Assembly (NCBI RefSeq): GCF_000002075.1
Contig: NW_004797711.1
Location: 358,538 to 422,537, forward strand
From: Aplysia californica
Lineage: Eukaryota; Mollusca; Gastropoda; Aplysiida; Aplysiidae
Length of the DNA stretch: 64,000 nucleotides
Direction: 5' to 3'
Shown piece by piece: positions 1 through 10,516 of the stretch. Every line of letters starts with the position of its first letter. The first letter of the stretch is position 1. Made by a program: the position numbers and the translations under genes. A model generated the notes under the pieces. The model did no database searches, had not been told where the DNA came from, and saw nothing but the letters and a program-made list of their open reading frames with translations.

Positions 1-100
1 AAAAAAAAAAGAAGAAAAAAAGAAGACATGGATTCGATTCCTTTGCTGAGAAGTTATTTAAATGTAAGCGAGTACCTCCAACTGTGCCAATTGTGGATGG

Positions 101-272
101 GATCGAGTCGGGTCGGGTCGGGTCTGGTAGGGTCGGGTCGGGTTGGATCGATCGCCCGATTTGTCGCCTGAAACAAAATTTTGAAGCGACAAGTCGGGCA
201 CGATCAGCTTGAGCCACGATATATAGCCGCTTTGCGCCCTCAATCTGGCTAGCAAACCGACCCGACTCGATC
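101..272. repeat. Small foldback (inverted-repeat) element
   Basis: The outer arms GATCGAGTCGGGTCGG (from 101) and CCGACCCGACTCGATC (ending 272) are reverse complements. An inner pair, GCCCGATTTGTCGC (154-167) and GCGACAAGTCGGGC (186-199), forms a second hairpin. The left arm also carries a GGGTC pentamer repeat. There is no coding potential. It looks like a small MITE or foldback element of unknown family. Confidence 0.6.
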
Positions 273-569
273 CCCCTATGGTCACCCCGTAGATCTATAA
301 TGTGCTAGTATATCATTATGCTGTATTCCACGGCCTCTTGATTGGCCTTAGCGGGCAAGGTAGAAGAACTTCGTCTCTTTAATAATTGTCTAGATCTAGC
401 TGTATTAATGGGCGCTCAAAACAAAAATGTAAAGAGCAAGAAACAAAACGAAATTAATAGATGTCTTACATGTGTGTCCCATTTCCTTTATTTCACTTTT
501 AATTTTTTATTTTTTGTAGGTTATTAGGACGGAATAATGGCTCTTCGTCTTTTCATACAAAGGGTGGTG

Positions 570-572
<3 letters not shown>

Positions 573-618
<46 letters not shown>

Positions 619-637
619 CCTCTCTCTCTCTCTCTCT
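573..637. repeat. (TC)n microsatellite
   Basis: An almost pure TC run interrupted by CCCTCCC. It lies directly next to a decayed LINE 3' end on its right. Confidence 0.9.
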
Positions 638-790
638 TGCCTGTTTTAACTCCCAGTGGAGCACAGCCATCAACAGCATTACTCCAGCGAAGCCTGTCCT
701 AAGCATCCTTTTCTAGCTGTTTCAATTTCCGCTTGTACCGCTCGCCTCCATGTCATCTTTGGTCTTACACTCCATATTTTCTCCTTTCCT
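638..790 (-). mobile_element. LINE 3' end fragment (same family as 8470-9358 and 52855-53420)
   Basis: Nearly matches the stretch at about 52860-52985: TTTTAACTCCCAGTGGAGC, then TCCAGC-AAGCCTGTCCT and CATCCTTTTCTAGCTGTTTC. On the minus strand this encodes the C-terminal tail of the reverse-transcriptase ORF seen more fully in the other two copies. Only about 150 bp survives here, next to a TC microsatellite. Confidence 0.6.
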
Positions 791-1177
791 CGGTGATGAA
801 GGTCCTCCATCTTCCAGAGCTGGCGGTCGTGTTGCTTTTGCTGTTGATGTTTTTGTAGCTGCTTTTTGTTTTACGGGAAAGGGCTGCTACCCTTTGCCCA
901 ACCAGCTTTAGTCGCCTTCTACGACATGTACGGTACGGATACAGTGGTCCTCTTCTTTGCTCCCCCCTCTCTTGGACAGGGCCGCGAGAACCACACGGGT
1001 GGGTGGCAGATACATAGGCCTATTAGAACAGACGAGACGCTGCTCGTGGAAAGTAAAAAAAAAAAAGGGGCCGGACAAGTTGACAACATGGCTAGGAGCA
1101 GCAAGAACAACAGAACTGCAACGCAAGACAGAGTGAAGCGGAGGTCCATGATCGCCCACGCCAGTCGGCAAGGCACC

Positions 1178-1179
<2 letters not shown>

Positions 1180-1215
<36 letters not shown>
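1180..1215. repeat. (GAT)n microsatellite
   Basis: About 12 units of TGA/GAT. Confidence 0.9.
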
Positions 1216-1216
<1 letters not shown>

Positions 1217-1317
1217 CAGCATGGCATGAACACAACGCGATTAATGGGTCGCACGAGGCAGGGCTTTGGACACTTAGGTACGGCATGGACCAGAAAACTC
1301 TGGAATTAACTTAGTTG

Positions 1318-1352
1318 GCAATCAGCCCAGAGAACGAAATTTTACAGGATCT

Positions 1353-1409
<57 letters not shown>
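1318..1409. repeat. Short repeat ending in (AG)n, copy 1
   Basis: The sequence AGAGAACGAAATTTTACAGG leads into a pure (AG)n run (1355-1409). The same leader recurs at about 1858 with another (AG)n run, so the microsatellite is part of a dispersed unit. Confidence 0.6.
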
Positions 1410-1412
<3 letters not shown>

Positions 1413-1854
1413 GGGTATTTCTTTTACCAATTGTATCGACATTGTTTTGTTTTGTTTTTTCTTGCTACATTACAACAGCTGGCCGACGTTATGCACTGGT
1501 TGGCTTTCATGCCCTCTCCACACTTGTCTTTGTCCCTCAGAGCTTCCATCAGGGGTGGGGAGAGGTTAGGAGGAAGGAGGGAGGGGGAGGCGGATTAAAT
1601 TTGAGCTAGTGACCCGTAACTCTAAGTGGAGTTAGCTGAGGCCTGTGTTGAAATCCCCCAGAGATAATACGTAGGCCCTACATATTTCTGTAAGAGACCA
1701 GGGACAAGATCTATGTTCTTGAGCATGGTTGGTGGATTGGCTTGGGCGAAGGGAAACAAAAAATAATGACTCTAGAGCTGATGAGAGCTTTCACTTACAC
1801 CAAATGTCTACGCAACACCCCCTCTGGTGAGATCCAACGCCAAACCCCCACAAT

Positions 1855-1884
1855 CTGCCAAGAGAACACAATTTTACAGGATCT

Positions 1885-1950
<66 letters not shown>
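1855..1950. repeat. Short repeat ending in (AG)n, copy 2
   Basis: The leader AGAGAACACAATTTTACAGG precedes a (GA)n run of about 65 bp. Leader and tail order match the copy at 1318. Confidence 0.6.
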
Positions 1951-1951
<1 letters not shown>

Positions 1952-2199
1952 CGTTTGACGGACGAACTTTTTTGTAACGCAAGACAGTAAAGTTCCCGCC
2001 AACAAGGTAGCCTACATTCATGCGTGTGCCTGCCCCTGGAACTTGGAAGAACGTATTGGCCTGCCCTGTCCAAACTGCGGCCATGCTGCCTTTCATAGGG
2101 CCTACTCATTGGTGAGACTAGTGAGAGAAACAAAAATAATATTTTTCTCCCCGCCCACCTAACCCCTGACCGCACGCTGAGGTCAACGTAATGCGTTAA

Positions 2200-2615
2200 C
2201 AACAAGAAACGAGGTCAGGTGCGAGGGCCGCGGAAACGAGAGCGAAAACCCATCGACCTGGCCCACAGTCCAAATATAGTGCAAGTCTATGCGAGAGACC
2301 GATTACTACACTGTTATGTTGCGATGGCTGCCTCCACTCTCTCCACTCTCCACCTCGCTGACCCGCATTTTGGATGGTCTATTTTTGTCTTTCACTTCGA
2401 ACCGTTTCTTCTCCAGGCCAGCTTGAATCGTGACGCGGTTTCCCCAGATAGCAAGTTGCAAAACGCGCGTTGATTCGTCGAATTTTGTTTTGGTCGTGTG
2501 CACGGCGTTCATTGGTCAATTTTGACATATCGACCTACTTTCAACGTTCCAAACTACAACTCATAGCGTCGTTTTCTTGGTTCAGGAAGGTAGACAGACG
2601 TGCTGACGAATTCAG
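2200..2615 (+). promoter_or_regulatory. Candidate promoter and untranslated first exon of the basic-protein gene
   Basis: This stretch is richer in CG dinucleotides than its AT-rich surroundings. It ends in a good splice donor, GAATTCAG|GTAATG, after position 2615. The coding exon at 6924 begins with a 3' splice site (acceptor AG at 6875-6876), so an upstream untranslated exon must exist, and this is the best candidate on the + strand. The transcription start cannot be fixed by eye. Another upstream donor is possible. Confidence 0.3.
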
Positions 2616-3384
2616 GTAATGTTTCCCACTTACTTTTATGTCAATTGTTTTAAAAGTGATTTACAATGACAAGCATTGCCAGTGATCATAGAGTGTTTTG
2701 TGCCTTGGAGTGCGCAGTAAGTTTTAAAGTCACGTGCTTGGGGTGTATTTTTAGTGCGATTAGAGGCCAAATTACTCAATTTGCATGAAGTTTTTATCGA
2801 CTGCTACGCTTCACCCTGGGACGTAGGCCTACCTTCGAAGCCATTGGGGAAGTGGTCTGTGAATTTGCGGATCAGCTCAGCCCGAAACTGTGAGGTTGCA
2901 ATCTATTTATCAACAGCAGAATAAATTTGAGACTCGTTTTGTCTTGCAATCGTGACATCTGTGCATAATAGCAAGGTTTTCTGTTCCTGTTTGTGTTGAT
3001 AGCACCAGTGCAGAACTTGTTGATGTGTGTAAAAGGTCAAACTGCAAGCTTGGGCTTGGATAGGATTGTTAATGTTACTGTTTACTGAACTGTTGACATG
3101 GTTTGTGCACTGTTCAGCTATCTGTAGCTGTAGCTTGAATGGAGTTTTGATTTTTAGATCAAAATCTAGCATTTTACATAATTTTCCAGATCTAGATCTA
3201 TCGATTCCACGTTCGACTGATGTTCCTTTTAACTTTGGCCTTCCTACTTAGACTTAGACTATCACTATGGTATTTTTTTTACTTTCCCTCCCATCTCACA
3301 CTTAAGCTACCCATTTTTTACTTGATGCGCTGAACATGAATATCAACTTCATTTCTGTCGCAAATTAATAGTTTTTGAAATATC

Positions 3385-3450
3385 TGATTGAACGTTCGGA
3401 GAAATAGTGCCGATCTTTATTTCTCCGAACGGTTTCCGGCTTCCGGTCTC
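3385..3450. repeat. Inverted pair of the TTCGGAGAAATA word
   Basis: GAACGTTCGGAGAAATAGTG is followed about 20 bases later by ATTTCTCCGAACGG, a hairpin-like pair. The word recurs at 5959-6055, 40535-40600, 41115-41135 and 42558-42580. Confidence 0.6.
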
Positions 3451-3459
3451 GTGATTTTT

Positions 3460-4085
3460 TGCCTATTTATTGCGAGAGTTCGACGCCAACTTTCATTCTG
3501 CCTCTGGTCTGGGAAGGAACACCGCATGGCAAGCCCGCCGACAGACAACCTTCTGTAACACCCACCACACACCCACCACCATCATGCACATGTACACACA
3601 CAAACTTATACACACACTAACTAAACATGATCAGTGGGCAACTTTTGAACGTATGACGAGCTGAGCTGTGGATGGAGAGACTGTGTGAGTGACAGAGCAG
3701 GTGAAAGGAAGAATGTACGAGTGTATCCACAGGCGACAGCAACTACAACTACAAGGGGACGACACTGACCCCCCTGGCCTGGTCCACAGCTCACGAACGA
3801 AAGGAATGCGGCTAAGGCAGTGTTTTGCTAATATTATTGTCCATGGTTCACAGGGTGGCAAGGGAATGAGTGATATTTTCTTTGTGTGTGCTTGGAGGGA
3901 GGGGGTGGGGTGTGAAAGTCATACGGACGGAGATGAGCCACACGAGAGAACACGGGAATTGAATGAAAGAGTGAAACTGAAAGAGAGGAATTTAACGACT
4001 CATGAGCCCTGGAGTGAATGGATCCTGTGTTTCTATTTTTGTATACTTTGAACTGTTACTGAATAAAGGCTGAAATAAAGCTCGA
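3460..4085 (+). other. Possible non-coding transcript 3' end
   Basis: This repeat-poor stretch ends in two close AATAAA signals at 4062-4067 and 4074-4079, just before CA-rich sequence. An open frame of about 120 codons (3689-4051) has no ATG near its start and no recognisable domain, so I do not call it a gene. It lies inside the putative first intron of the basic-protein gene. The start region (3470-3500) resembles 40620-40640 downstream of the same TTCGGAGAAATA word, so part of it may be repeat-derived. Confidence 0.2.
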
Positions 4086-4176
4086 AAAACAAACACACAC
4101 ACGCTCCTCACTCTCCACTTACACACTTACTACCACACACTCACACATGCATACACACACACACACACACACACAG
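4082..4176. repeat. CA-rich simple repeat
   Basis: ACAC-rich stretch ending in a pure (AC)n run at about 4151-4175. Confidence 0.8.
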
Positions 4177-4971
4177 GAGCAAATGTTTAGGTCTAGATCT
4201 ATATCTATTTCAATTTTCAAGAGCTAGTCGAGAGATTTTTAGATGAGTGTAAAAACGTGAAAAAGAAAGGTTTCACAACCGAATGAAATCAAAATTAGAA
4301 CAGCCCATAAACAACCACAAAAATTAACAAATAAGGGCGTGAGTCAACTTGTCCGAAGAAGATTGGCTGTTTTAACTGTTCTCTAAATGTGCGTAATTTT
4401 AAAACAAAGTACAGGATATTACATGTAAATTATGGAATCACACACATTAAGGGGCCTGCCAGTGTCAGTACATGTAATCGGTTTTGGTGGAACATACGTT
4501 CTAACATAACACATTTAAATCTATATATATATATACATGTATTTAGAGTCTAATAAAGGTCTAGGAACATCAAATTAAATGACGTTACACTATACAACAT
4601 CCCCCCCACCCCCCCCCTTTTTTTTCCCCCAACAAAAAAAGAATTGATAGAAAAACAACACATCAGAACAATGACAAGAAAGAAAAAAATACACACTAAC
4701 AAAATAAAACACCACAAAGAGGGAAAAATAAAAGTTAACTGTAACATATTCAACAAATCAACGTGGTGACAGCAAGTGAGAAAGAGACCAAGTGAAGCTA
4801 GCTGAACTTTCTTTCAAAAGTAAAGAGGTTCGGTTTCTTTCTTTTTTTTCTTTTCTTTTTTTTCTTTGACCAAAAAATGCCCAAAAAATCGAGCCACGAT
4901 TGATTGGTCGCGGCCGCGACAAACGCAGGACGCAGATGCTAGTTCTATGTGTCGTTATCAATAACCCTCCG

Positions 4972-4995
4972 TAGATCTAGATCTAGATCTAGACA
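4972..4995. repeat. (TAGATC)n hexamer array
   Basis: Four tandem TAGATC units. The hexamer is self-complementary as AGATCT and recurs across the window, most densely at 39.5-40.0 kb. Confidence 0.85.
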
Positions 4996-5954
4996 GCATA
5001 CGAGTTTACACCACACATTAAGTTCAAGAGCAGCACCCTTCATAGGCAGTGGCGTTGCGTGAGTTGGAGACATGGTGGTGCATAATTGGAAATTGAGCAA
5101 ATGGGCAATAGGCTTAGTAGCTAGATCTACTAGTAAGATTTCTAGAGAAAGTCAATTAGAATCTGCAGGATATTCCGTAATCTACATCTATCGATATTTA
5201 CAACTGTTTCTAGATGAAACCGCATTAAAGCTGCAATAACGTGAAATAATACTACCAACTCACTATGCTCACAATCTGAGAAGATTTAAAGATTTCTAAT
5301 TACTTCGTGCAGCACCAGGACTTGTTACACAATAGAGGGAGACAACAGTTTCGATACCCATTCTTCATTGAGTAACCGTAGACTCTACTAGCGTTGTAGA
5401 TAGGCTCGCGGAAACTTGGATCAAATTTTTAGCTTGCACCAAATTGGGGCTGCGAAGAAGAGTTTCAAGCACCTTTCTTCTTGTGCGGGAAGAACGTTGC
5501 CTAGATTTCTCTACAGTGACAAAAATAACTTTGGTGCAGAGATTTTGCTTGCTCCTAGTAGACGCTACCGCAAGCGGTGCGACGAGCATAAACCATCCTC
5601 GTTGTCTGTCTCTTCACTGGCGCAGCCAGCGGGTGATGGATCGCAAGGATGTGTACATTTTAGTGGGCTAGGCCTAGTGTAGATCTAGAGCACTGACTGG
5701 TTTAGAACTATTAGAAAGGGGGGGGGGGGGCAGGGTTAGGTGGAGCGCTTGCACCAATTGCACCAATGGCGCCCCGCCACTGTTCACTGTTCTAGCGAAA
5801 AACTGTTTGGAACTGTAGCATTTCTTATATAAATGTTTACTGCGGACATTTTTTGGACCGATTGAACCATATTGTATACGAACAATCTATGGTAGGCCTA
5901 TACTATAATTATAGATCTATATAATATCCGAAATTTGCGGGAAAGGATGTGATT

Positions 5955-6060
5955 TCAGAGTGTTCGGAGAAATAATGCCCAGCTTTATTACCCCGAACGT
6001 TTGGAGAAATAGTGCCTAGCTATATTTTCCCGAATGTACTGAGAAATAATGCCGGCCTTT
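5955..6060. repeat. Cluster of three TTCGGAGAAATA words
   Basis: Three spaced copies: GTTCGGAGAAATAATGCC, GTTTGGAGAAATAGTGCC and a weaker TACTGAGAAATAATGCC. Between them lie TTATTACCCCGAACG and TATTTTCCCGAATG, which read as inverted partners. Spacing is about 35-40 bp. No ORF. Confidence 0.6.
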
Positions 6061-6636
6061 TTCTTAATCGAGATTATAGACATGCTTTGGCCCGGGGGGT
6101 TACAGGGGGGGTAAAAGAAAATCTGGCGTTACTGGCCCCCTGAAGCCCATAAAATTTGATATTTTACATAGATCTAGATTCTAGATTTGAAATTTTCTTT
6201 AAAATAATTGATTTGCTATAGTTAATGGCTTTATGTGTGATCTGCAGCAAACAGTACTGCAGTTTGACCCCTGAAGTTGTGCTTATTCTCTGTATGCGGG
6301 AGTTAAAGTAAAAATGTCCAACTTTAGTTTTTGTTTTTATTGAATTGTTTTTTTCTATCAATCATTCAGTGAGCCCATATTAGCAAGCACCACACATCTT
6401 TTATCTCTTCTACCTCCCCATTTTTTAAACTGTCTTGTACAGTTTTGTTCTAATCGGCTGTCCTATATATGGGTTTGACTATGGCTCAAATGTTCTGGTT
6501 GAATTGGTCTGCAGAAGTGCTGCAGAATTATTATAAATTATAAAGCCCAGGCAGTGCTTTCCTTTTTGAAAACCAGATCTTTATGTTGGTTGTTTTTTAG
6601 GTTTTGTTTTAAAACATTTATTCTGGCATTGTCTCT

Positions 6637-6832
6637 GTAAGCCTTCTTGATTCTTGTGATTTGAAATAAGTTAATACCCTGTGATGTAAGCCTTCTTGAT
6701 TCTTGTGATTTGAAATAAGTTAATACCCTGTGATGTAAGCCTTCTTGATTCTTGTGATTTGAAATAAGTTAATACCCTGTGATGTAAGCTTTCTTGATTC
6801 TTGTGATTTGAAATAAGTTAATACCCTGTGAT
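6637..6832 (+). repeat. 49-bp minisatellite, four units
   Basis: Four nearly identical units start at 6637, 6686, 6735 and 6784. Each begins GTAAGCCTTCTTGATTCTTG (the last has TTTC) and ends ACCCTGTGAT. The array ends 44 bp before the first coding exon of the basic-protein gene, so it occupies the branch-point side of that intron. Confidence 0.95.
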
Positions 6833-6923
6833 GTATCTTTCAACTTGGATTAAAAAATTCTCCTTTAAATTTCCAGACAATCCTGTTGTGACGTTCAAGT
6901 ATCAATTGCTTAGCTCTCTCATC

Positions 6924-9086
6924 ATGGCAGCAGCTAAAGGTCGTGGAAAGAAGGCAGCCGGAGACTCTGGAGCTGCAGCTAAAGCAGGTAGGATGTGAGT
7001 GGTGGACAGGTGCAGCTAAAGCAGGTAGGATATGAGTGGTTGACGGGTGCAGCTAAAGCAGGTAGGATGTGAGTGGTTGACGGGTGCAGCTAAAGCAGGT
7101 AGGATGTGAGTGGTTGACGGGTGCAGCTAGAGCAGGTAGGATGTGAGTGGTTGACGGGTGCTCTGGTGTGCTTCTTTGTCCCTAGTTGTCCTTCTTTGGT
7201 TCTAAATAGAGTCCAGTGGTGCACACCGTTGGGAACCAGAATTATAATTATGTCAGTGTGCCCAGTTTTGGATCATACATCCTTACAAGTCTTTGGGCCT
7301 TCCACTTCCACACCATCTTGCTGAGCTGGCAGGGTAAAGCTGATACAACTACTAACTACTCTAAGACAATTGAAAGTATTCAAGACCAGTAGTGGTCTGT
7401 GGGTGATTGGCGGGTGCTCTGGTGGGGTTTGCTCCTTCTTTCCTAGTAAATATCCTTTCTCTCCTCCTTCTTTTTTGTGTATGTAACTTTCTTGTAACAC
7501 CTCTATTCCTCGGCACTTGTATAACCTTTAAATTATGTTGCAAGAGCAAGTGGCGTAAAACTGTTACTAAAACTAGAACCAGTTGTGGTCTAGTCTATGT
7601 CGTGTAGTTAAGTGGCAGACCCCTGACACACACGCAGAAACTCCGTCACCTGGACACAATGCAAATTGTGGGTATGTCATTAACAAAATATTATTAGCCT
7701 TTCTCATTTGTGTATAGCGTTTAGCTTGGCATATCCACCTGTGTTGATGCCTTTGCTTAAGATGCCTATTACAATTTTCTGTTTTATTGTTATTATATGT
7801 TCATGGCAAAATGTGGTCAGTATTGAGCTTATCTGGCAACTCACCTCTAATAACTTTCCTTCACTTCTGTATGATAAAATTAGCTTTGAAAAGAAATTTA
7901 TTAATGCAGTTTGATTGAATTATATGATTATGTGGACTTCCAATGCATTTATCATAATTTTGTTGTGAGGTGTCGTTCGAATTTATAATATTTTTTTTAT
8001 AATACCAGGAAATGTGTTTTCTATTCTTTTGTGAAACACTCACTTCTGGTTGGAGTTATACAGTAACCATGGCTTCTTTTTTGTTCCCAGCGAAAAAGCC
8101 AGCAAAGAAGGCAACAGCAAAGAAAGGAAAGAAAACAGGTAAGCATCTTTTTATCATAATTTTTGTCTAACTACATGATGTAAAAATAAGGAAATATGGC
8201 TTTGAAATGGTGGTGTCAAGGGCAATGGATAAGTTTAGTGACAGCAAAATTGAAGAGCATACGTATTGTATTGTTCTAGGTATGCCTTTTTGAGAGAAAG
8301 GCGAACAAATTGATTTTTAGAGAAGTACAATTGTAGTGGAGAGATCAGTTTGAAGAGGTATGACTTTTAGTTTGGTTGACACATGTCTTTCTCTTAAATT
8401 TATTTTGGGCTTAGTACTAACTCCAAGGTCAAGTCTGAGCTCTTCTACGGCTGTGTAACTTGAAAGACAGACAACAAAGACAGTACTGAATAAATTCCAG
8501 ACTTTCATCAACAGATGTATTAGGAGTATCCTAAGAATTAAGTGGCAGAATAAAATAAGAAATGGTGAGCTGTGGGAAAGGACAGGACAAAAGGATATAT
8601 AGAATTAGAAATAGGAGTAAGAAAGTGGCGATGGATGTGACACACATTCAGAAAACCCAGCGGAAACATCACAAGACAATCGCTGCAGTGGAACCCACAG
8701 GGAGCACGAGGCAGGGTAAGCCACGAGAAACATGGAGGAGATGTGTGGAAAGGGACATGAGAAAGATGAAGCTCACTTGGAAGGATGGCCCAGGACAGAG
8801 ATACAGTGGAAACCTGATATAACAGGGATTTTGGGAACAGAGAAAAAGTCCTGTTGTGTCAGATCTCTGTTAAATCAGAAATGCGAGGGAAGGAATCATT
8901 TGTGGACTAATCCAGCTGTATTATTCATGGATAGTTTCCCATGGTCTCCGCCTGATACATTACGTGTGCGTATAGCTAGGCTTAGTGCTAGATTGAAGTC
9001 TGCAGCTCACCGCAGCCCTCTCTCGCTTCACCTGCTGCGTGTGCTTGCAGTGGCGTGGCTTGCATGGGCTTGCTCCATCACTGCAT

Positions 9087-9125
<39 letters not shown>

Positions 9126-10516
9126 TTTATACACATTGTTAACAAGCCTTTGTCCCTGCTATAACCGATTGGGCTCCAATGAGGCCCTTTTCTTGGCGAT
9201 AACTTTTAATAGGAAGAAAGAGTAGGAAAAAACTAGGATTTTAAAACATCAGTTATTACCGGATCCCTGTTATATATATGGTTTCCACTGTAAATGGAAG
9301 GAGCCTGTATGTGGCCTATACCCTGCCAGGGGTGAAAGGCATTGATGATGATGATGATTATCTGTATGTCATTTTAAATATCATTTTAAATATTTAGTAT
9401 GGCTTGAGGATGTGAGTTGTAAGTTCCATGTCATGATGTTCTTGCTTTCTTTCTATCTGTTAACTTACTCCTTCTTATCCTTACTGTGAACTTTCTTTGA
9501 TCTATGTGGGGATTGTTTAAGGATGTCACTGGAGGCTGTGGTCCCGTCACAGTTTGGTCACATCTGATCAAGTCTGATTTTTTAAAGACACACTGGAAAA
9601 TATCTGGTCGCTTTTAAAAGGACAAGCGGGCTAACCCAGATTCCGGGGATTCCCAAAAATCTTGACCTACACCAAAAGTGGGCATTGCCCTACTTGAGAA
9701 GTTTGGTTTCATTGGTGTGAATATTTGTTTATAGAGAGAAAATTCTCCTTGTTTTTTAATGAAACTGAACAAGGGGCAAAAACTTTACCTTCGATTTTCT
9801 CAAAATAGCATTTTTCGGGATAGCCCACTTGTCCTTAAAAGCGACCATCTGTGAAGGACTTTTTAACATGAATTCCTTAACACGGGAGAGCAAAGCTTCC
9901 AACAGACAGTTGGATAGCAGCCTGAATTAGAATTGAAGCCAAGAGAGAGGCCACCTGTCCAAATGACCACTTCCCACTTCCCCATTTTCGTTTGAAGAAA
10001 TATTTTGTTGGCACTTTCCATGATATGTTGAAGAAAAAGCACTTTCTTCTCGACAATGGGTGGTCGTCTTGGATAATTTCGATGGTAGCTATTTTTTATA
10101 TTTTTTTTGGCTTCCTTGAGTAGTAAAACACTTTTCCAGAGTTTGATACTGCAAATGACACAATACAGGTGCTTTGCAAATGTGTCTTTTAGATAGTTTT
10201 ACAGTGGAATCTACTTAAACCGAAATCTGGGCGACAGCCAGGTTTTCTTCGGTCTAGCTGGATTTTCAGTTAAGATAGGTTGCTCAAATAGAAGAAAAAA
10301 TATGGGAGGTTTTTTTATTTTCTTTTGGATTATCGCTGTTTTCGGAATACCGTGTTTGGTTTAAGCTGACTCCACTGCATATCTTACAGATGATAATTTG
10401 TAAAAGCTTGTGTGTTAAATAAAAATGGTGTGATGTTCATTTCAGGAGGAGTAAAGAAAGCCAAGGCAAAGGCAGCGGCCAAAGGGAAAGGGAAGAAGGC
10501 CGCAGCAAAGAAATGA
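6924..10516 (+). CDS. Small Lys/Ala/Gly-rich basic nuclear-type protein, 3 coding exons
   Basis: Coding segments are 6924-6987, 8091-8138 and 10446-10516 (TGA at 10514-10516). All introns are GT-AG and both are in phase 1. The first coding exon opens at 6877 after the acceptor TTTCCAG, so about 47 bp of 5' UTR precede ATG. The product is 60 residues: 22 Lys, 21 Ala and 9 Gly, with one acidic residue (Asp14), KK and AAA clusters, and a single KKPAKK motif like those in histone H1 tails. There is no globular domain, signal peptide or membrane segment. By composition it should bind nucleic acid in the nucleus, like an H1-tail or HMG-like linker protein, but no family is firmly recognised. Intron 1 starts with a minisatellite copied from the exon 1 donor, and intron 2 carries a LINE and several MITEs. 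The matching splice phases support a real gene. Confidence 0.8.
6975..7159 (+). repeat. 37-bp minisatellite that repeats a splice donor
   Basis: Five units start at 6975, 7012, 7049, 7086 and 7123. Each contains GCAGCTAAAGCAGGTAGGAT, which is the last codons of coding exon 1 plus its GT donor. Unit 1 is the genuine exon-intron junction, and units 2-5 are near-perfect copies inside the intron. Confidence 0.95.
7399..7605 (+). mobile_element. SINE family A, body type i
   Basis: Runs from GTGGGTGATTGGCGGGTGCT through TTTGCTCCTTCTTTCC and CTTGTAACACCTCTA to GTAAAACTGTTACTAAAAC. It is the same family as about 15 other full or partial copies in the window, such as 59099, 60208, 60515 and 63430. 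There is no ORF. Confidence 0.85.
8470..9358 (+). mobile_element. LINE 3' end, interrupted by a MITE
   Basis: Before the interruption the + strand reads the C-terminal part of a LINE reverse-transcriptase ORF: NKFQTFINRCIRSILRIKW, then VEPTGSTRQGKPRETWRR and MKLTWKD. The same tail type (WKWIGHTLR, WNPQGK) is readable on the minus strand at 52869-53150. At 8803 the ORF is cut by a 487-bp MITE and resumes at 9291 in the same frame (DKWKEPVCGLYPARGERH, then a stop), followed by a (GAT)n tail at about 9345-9358. The clade is likely RTE-like, from motif memory only. It is 5' truncated and lies in an intron. Confidence 0.75.
8804..9290. mobile_element. MITE with pogo/Tigger-like ends and TA target duplication
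   Basis: Terminal inverted repeats are CAGTGGAAACCTGATATAAC at 8804 and the complement, ending GGTTTCCACTG at 9290. TA flanks both sides (8802-8803 and 9291-9292). The CAGTG ends with a TA duplication fit pogo/Tigger-type transposons. The interior carries a (TC)n run at 9090-9122 and no transposase. Confidence 0.85.
9605..9847. mobile_element. MITE, 243 bp
   Basis: The left end TGGTCGCTTTTAAAAGGACA continues AGCGGGCT. The right end AGCCCACTTGTCC continues TTAAAAGCGACCA. They pair over about 26 bp with one 2-base gap and one mismatch. There is no ORF, and no clear target duplication was seen. Confidence 0.8.
9940..10085. repeat. Dispersed repeat D, partial
   Basis: Contains TGACCACTTCCCACTTCCCC and GGTCGTCTTGGATAATTT. 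Related words occur at 50010-50605 and 59281-59465. It looks like a DNA-element fragment of unknown class. Confidence 0.5.
10202..10377. mobile_element. MITE, 176 bp, CAGTGGA ends
   Basis: Ends are CAGTGGAATCTACTTAAACC and the complement of CAGTGGAGTCAGCTTAAACC. A homologous 177-bp copy lies in inverted orientation at 27327-27503. The ends resemble pogo/Tigger MITEs. No exact TA duplication is visible. Confidence 0.8.
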
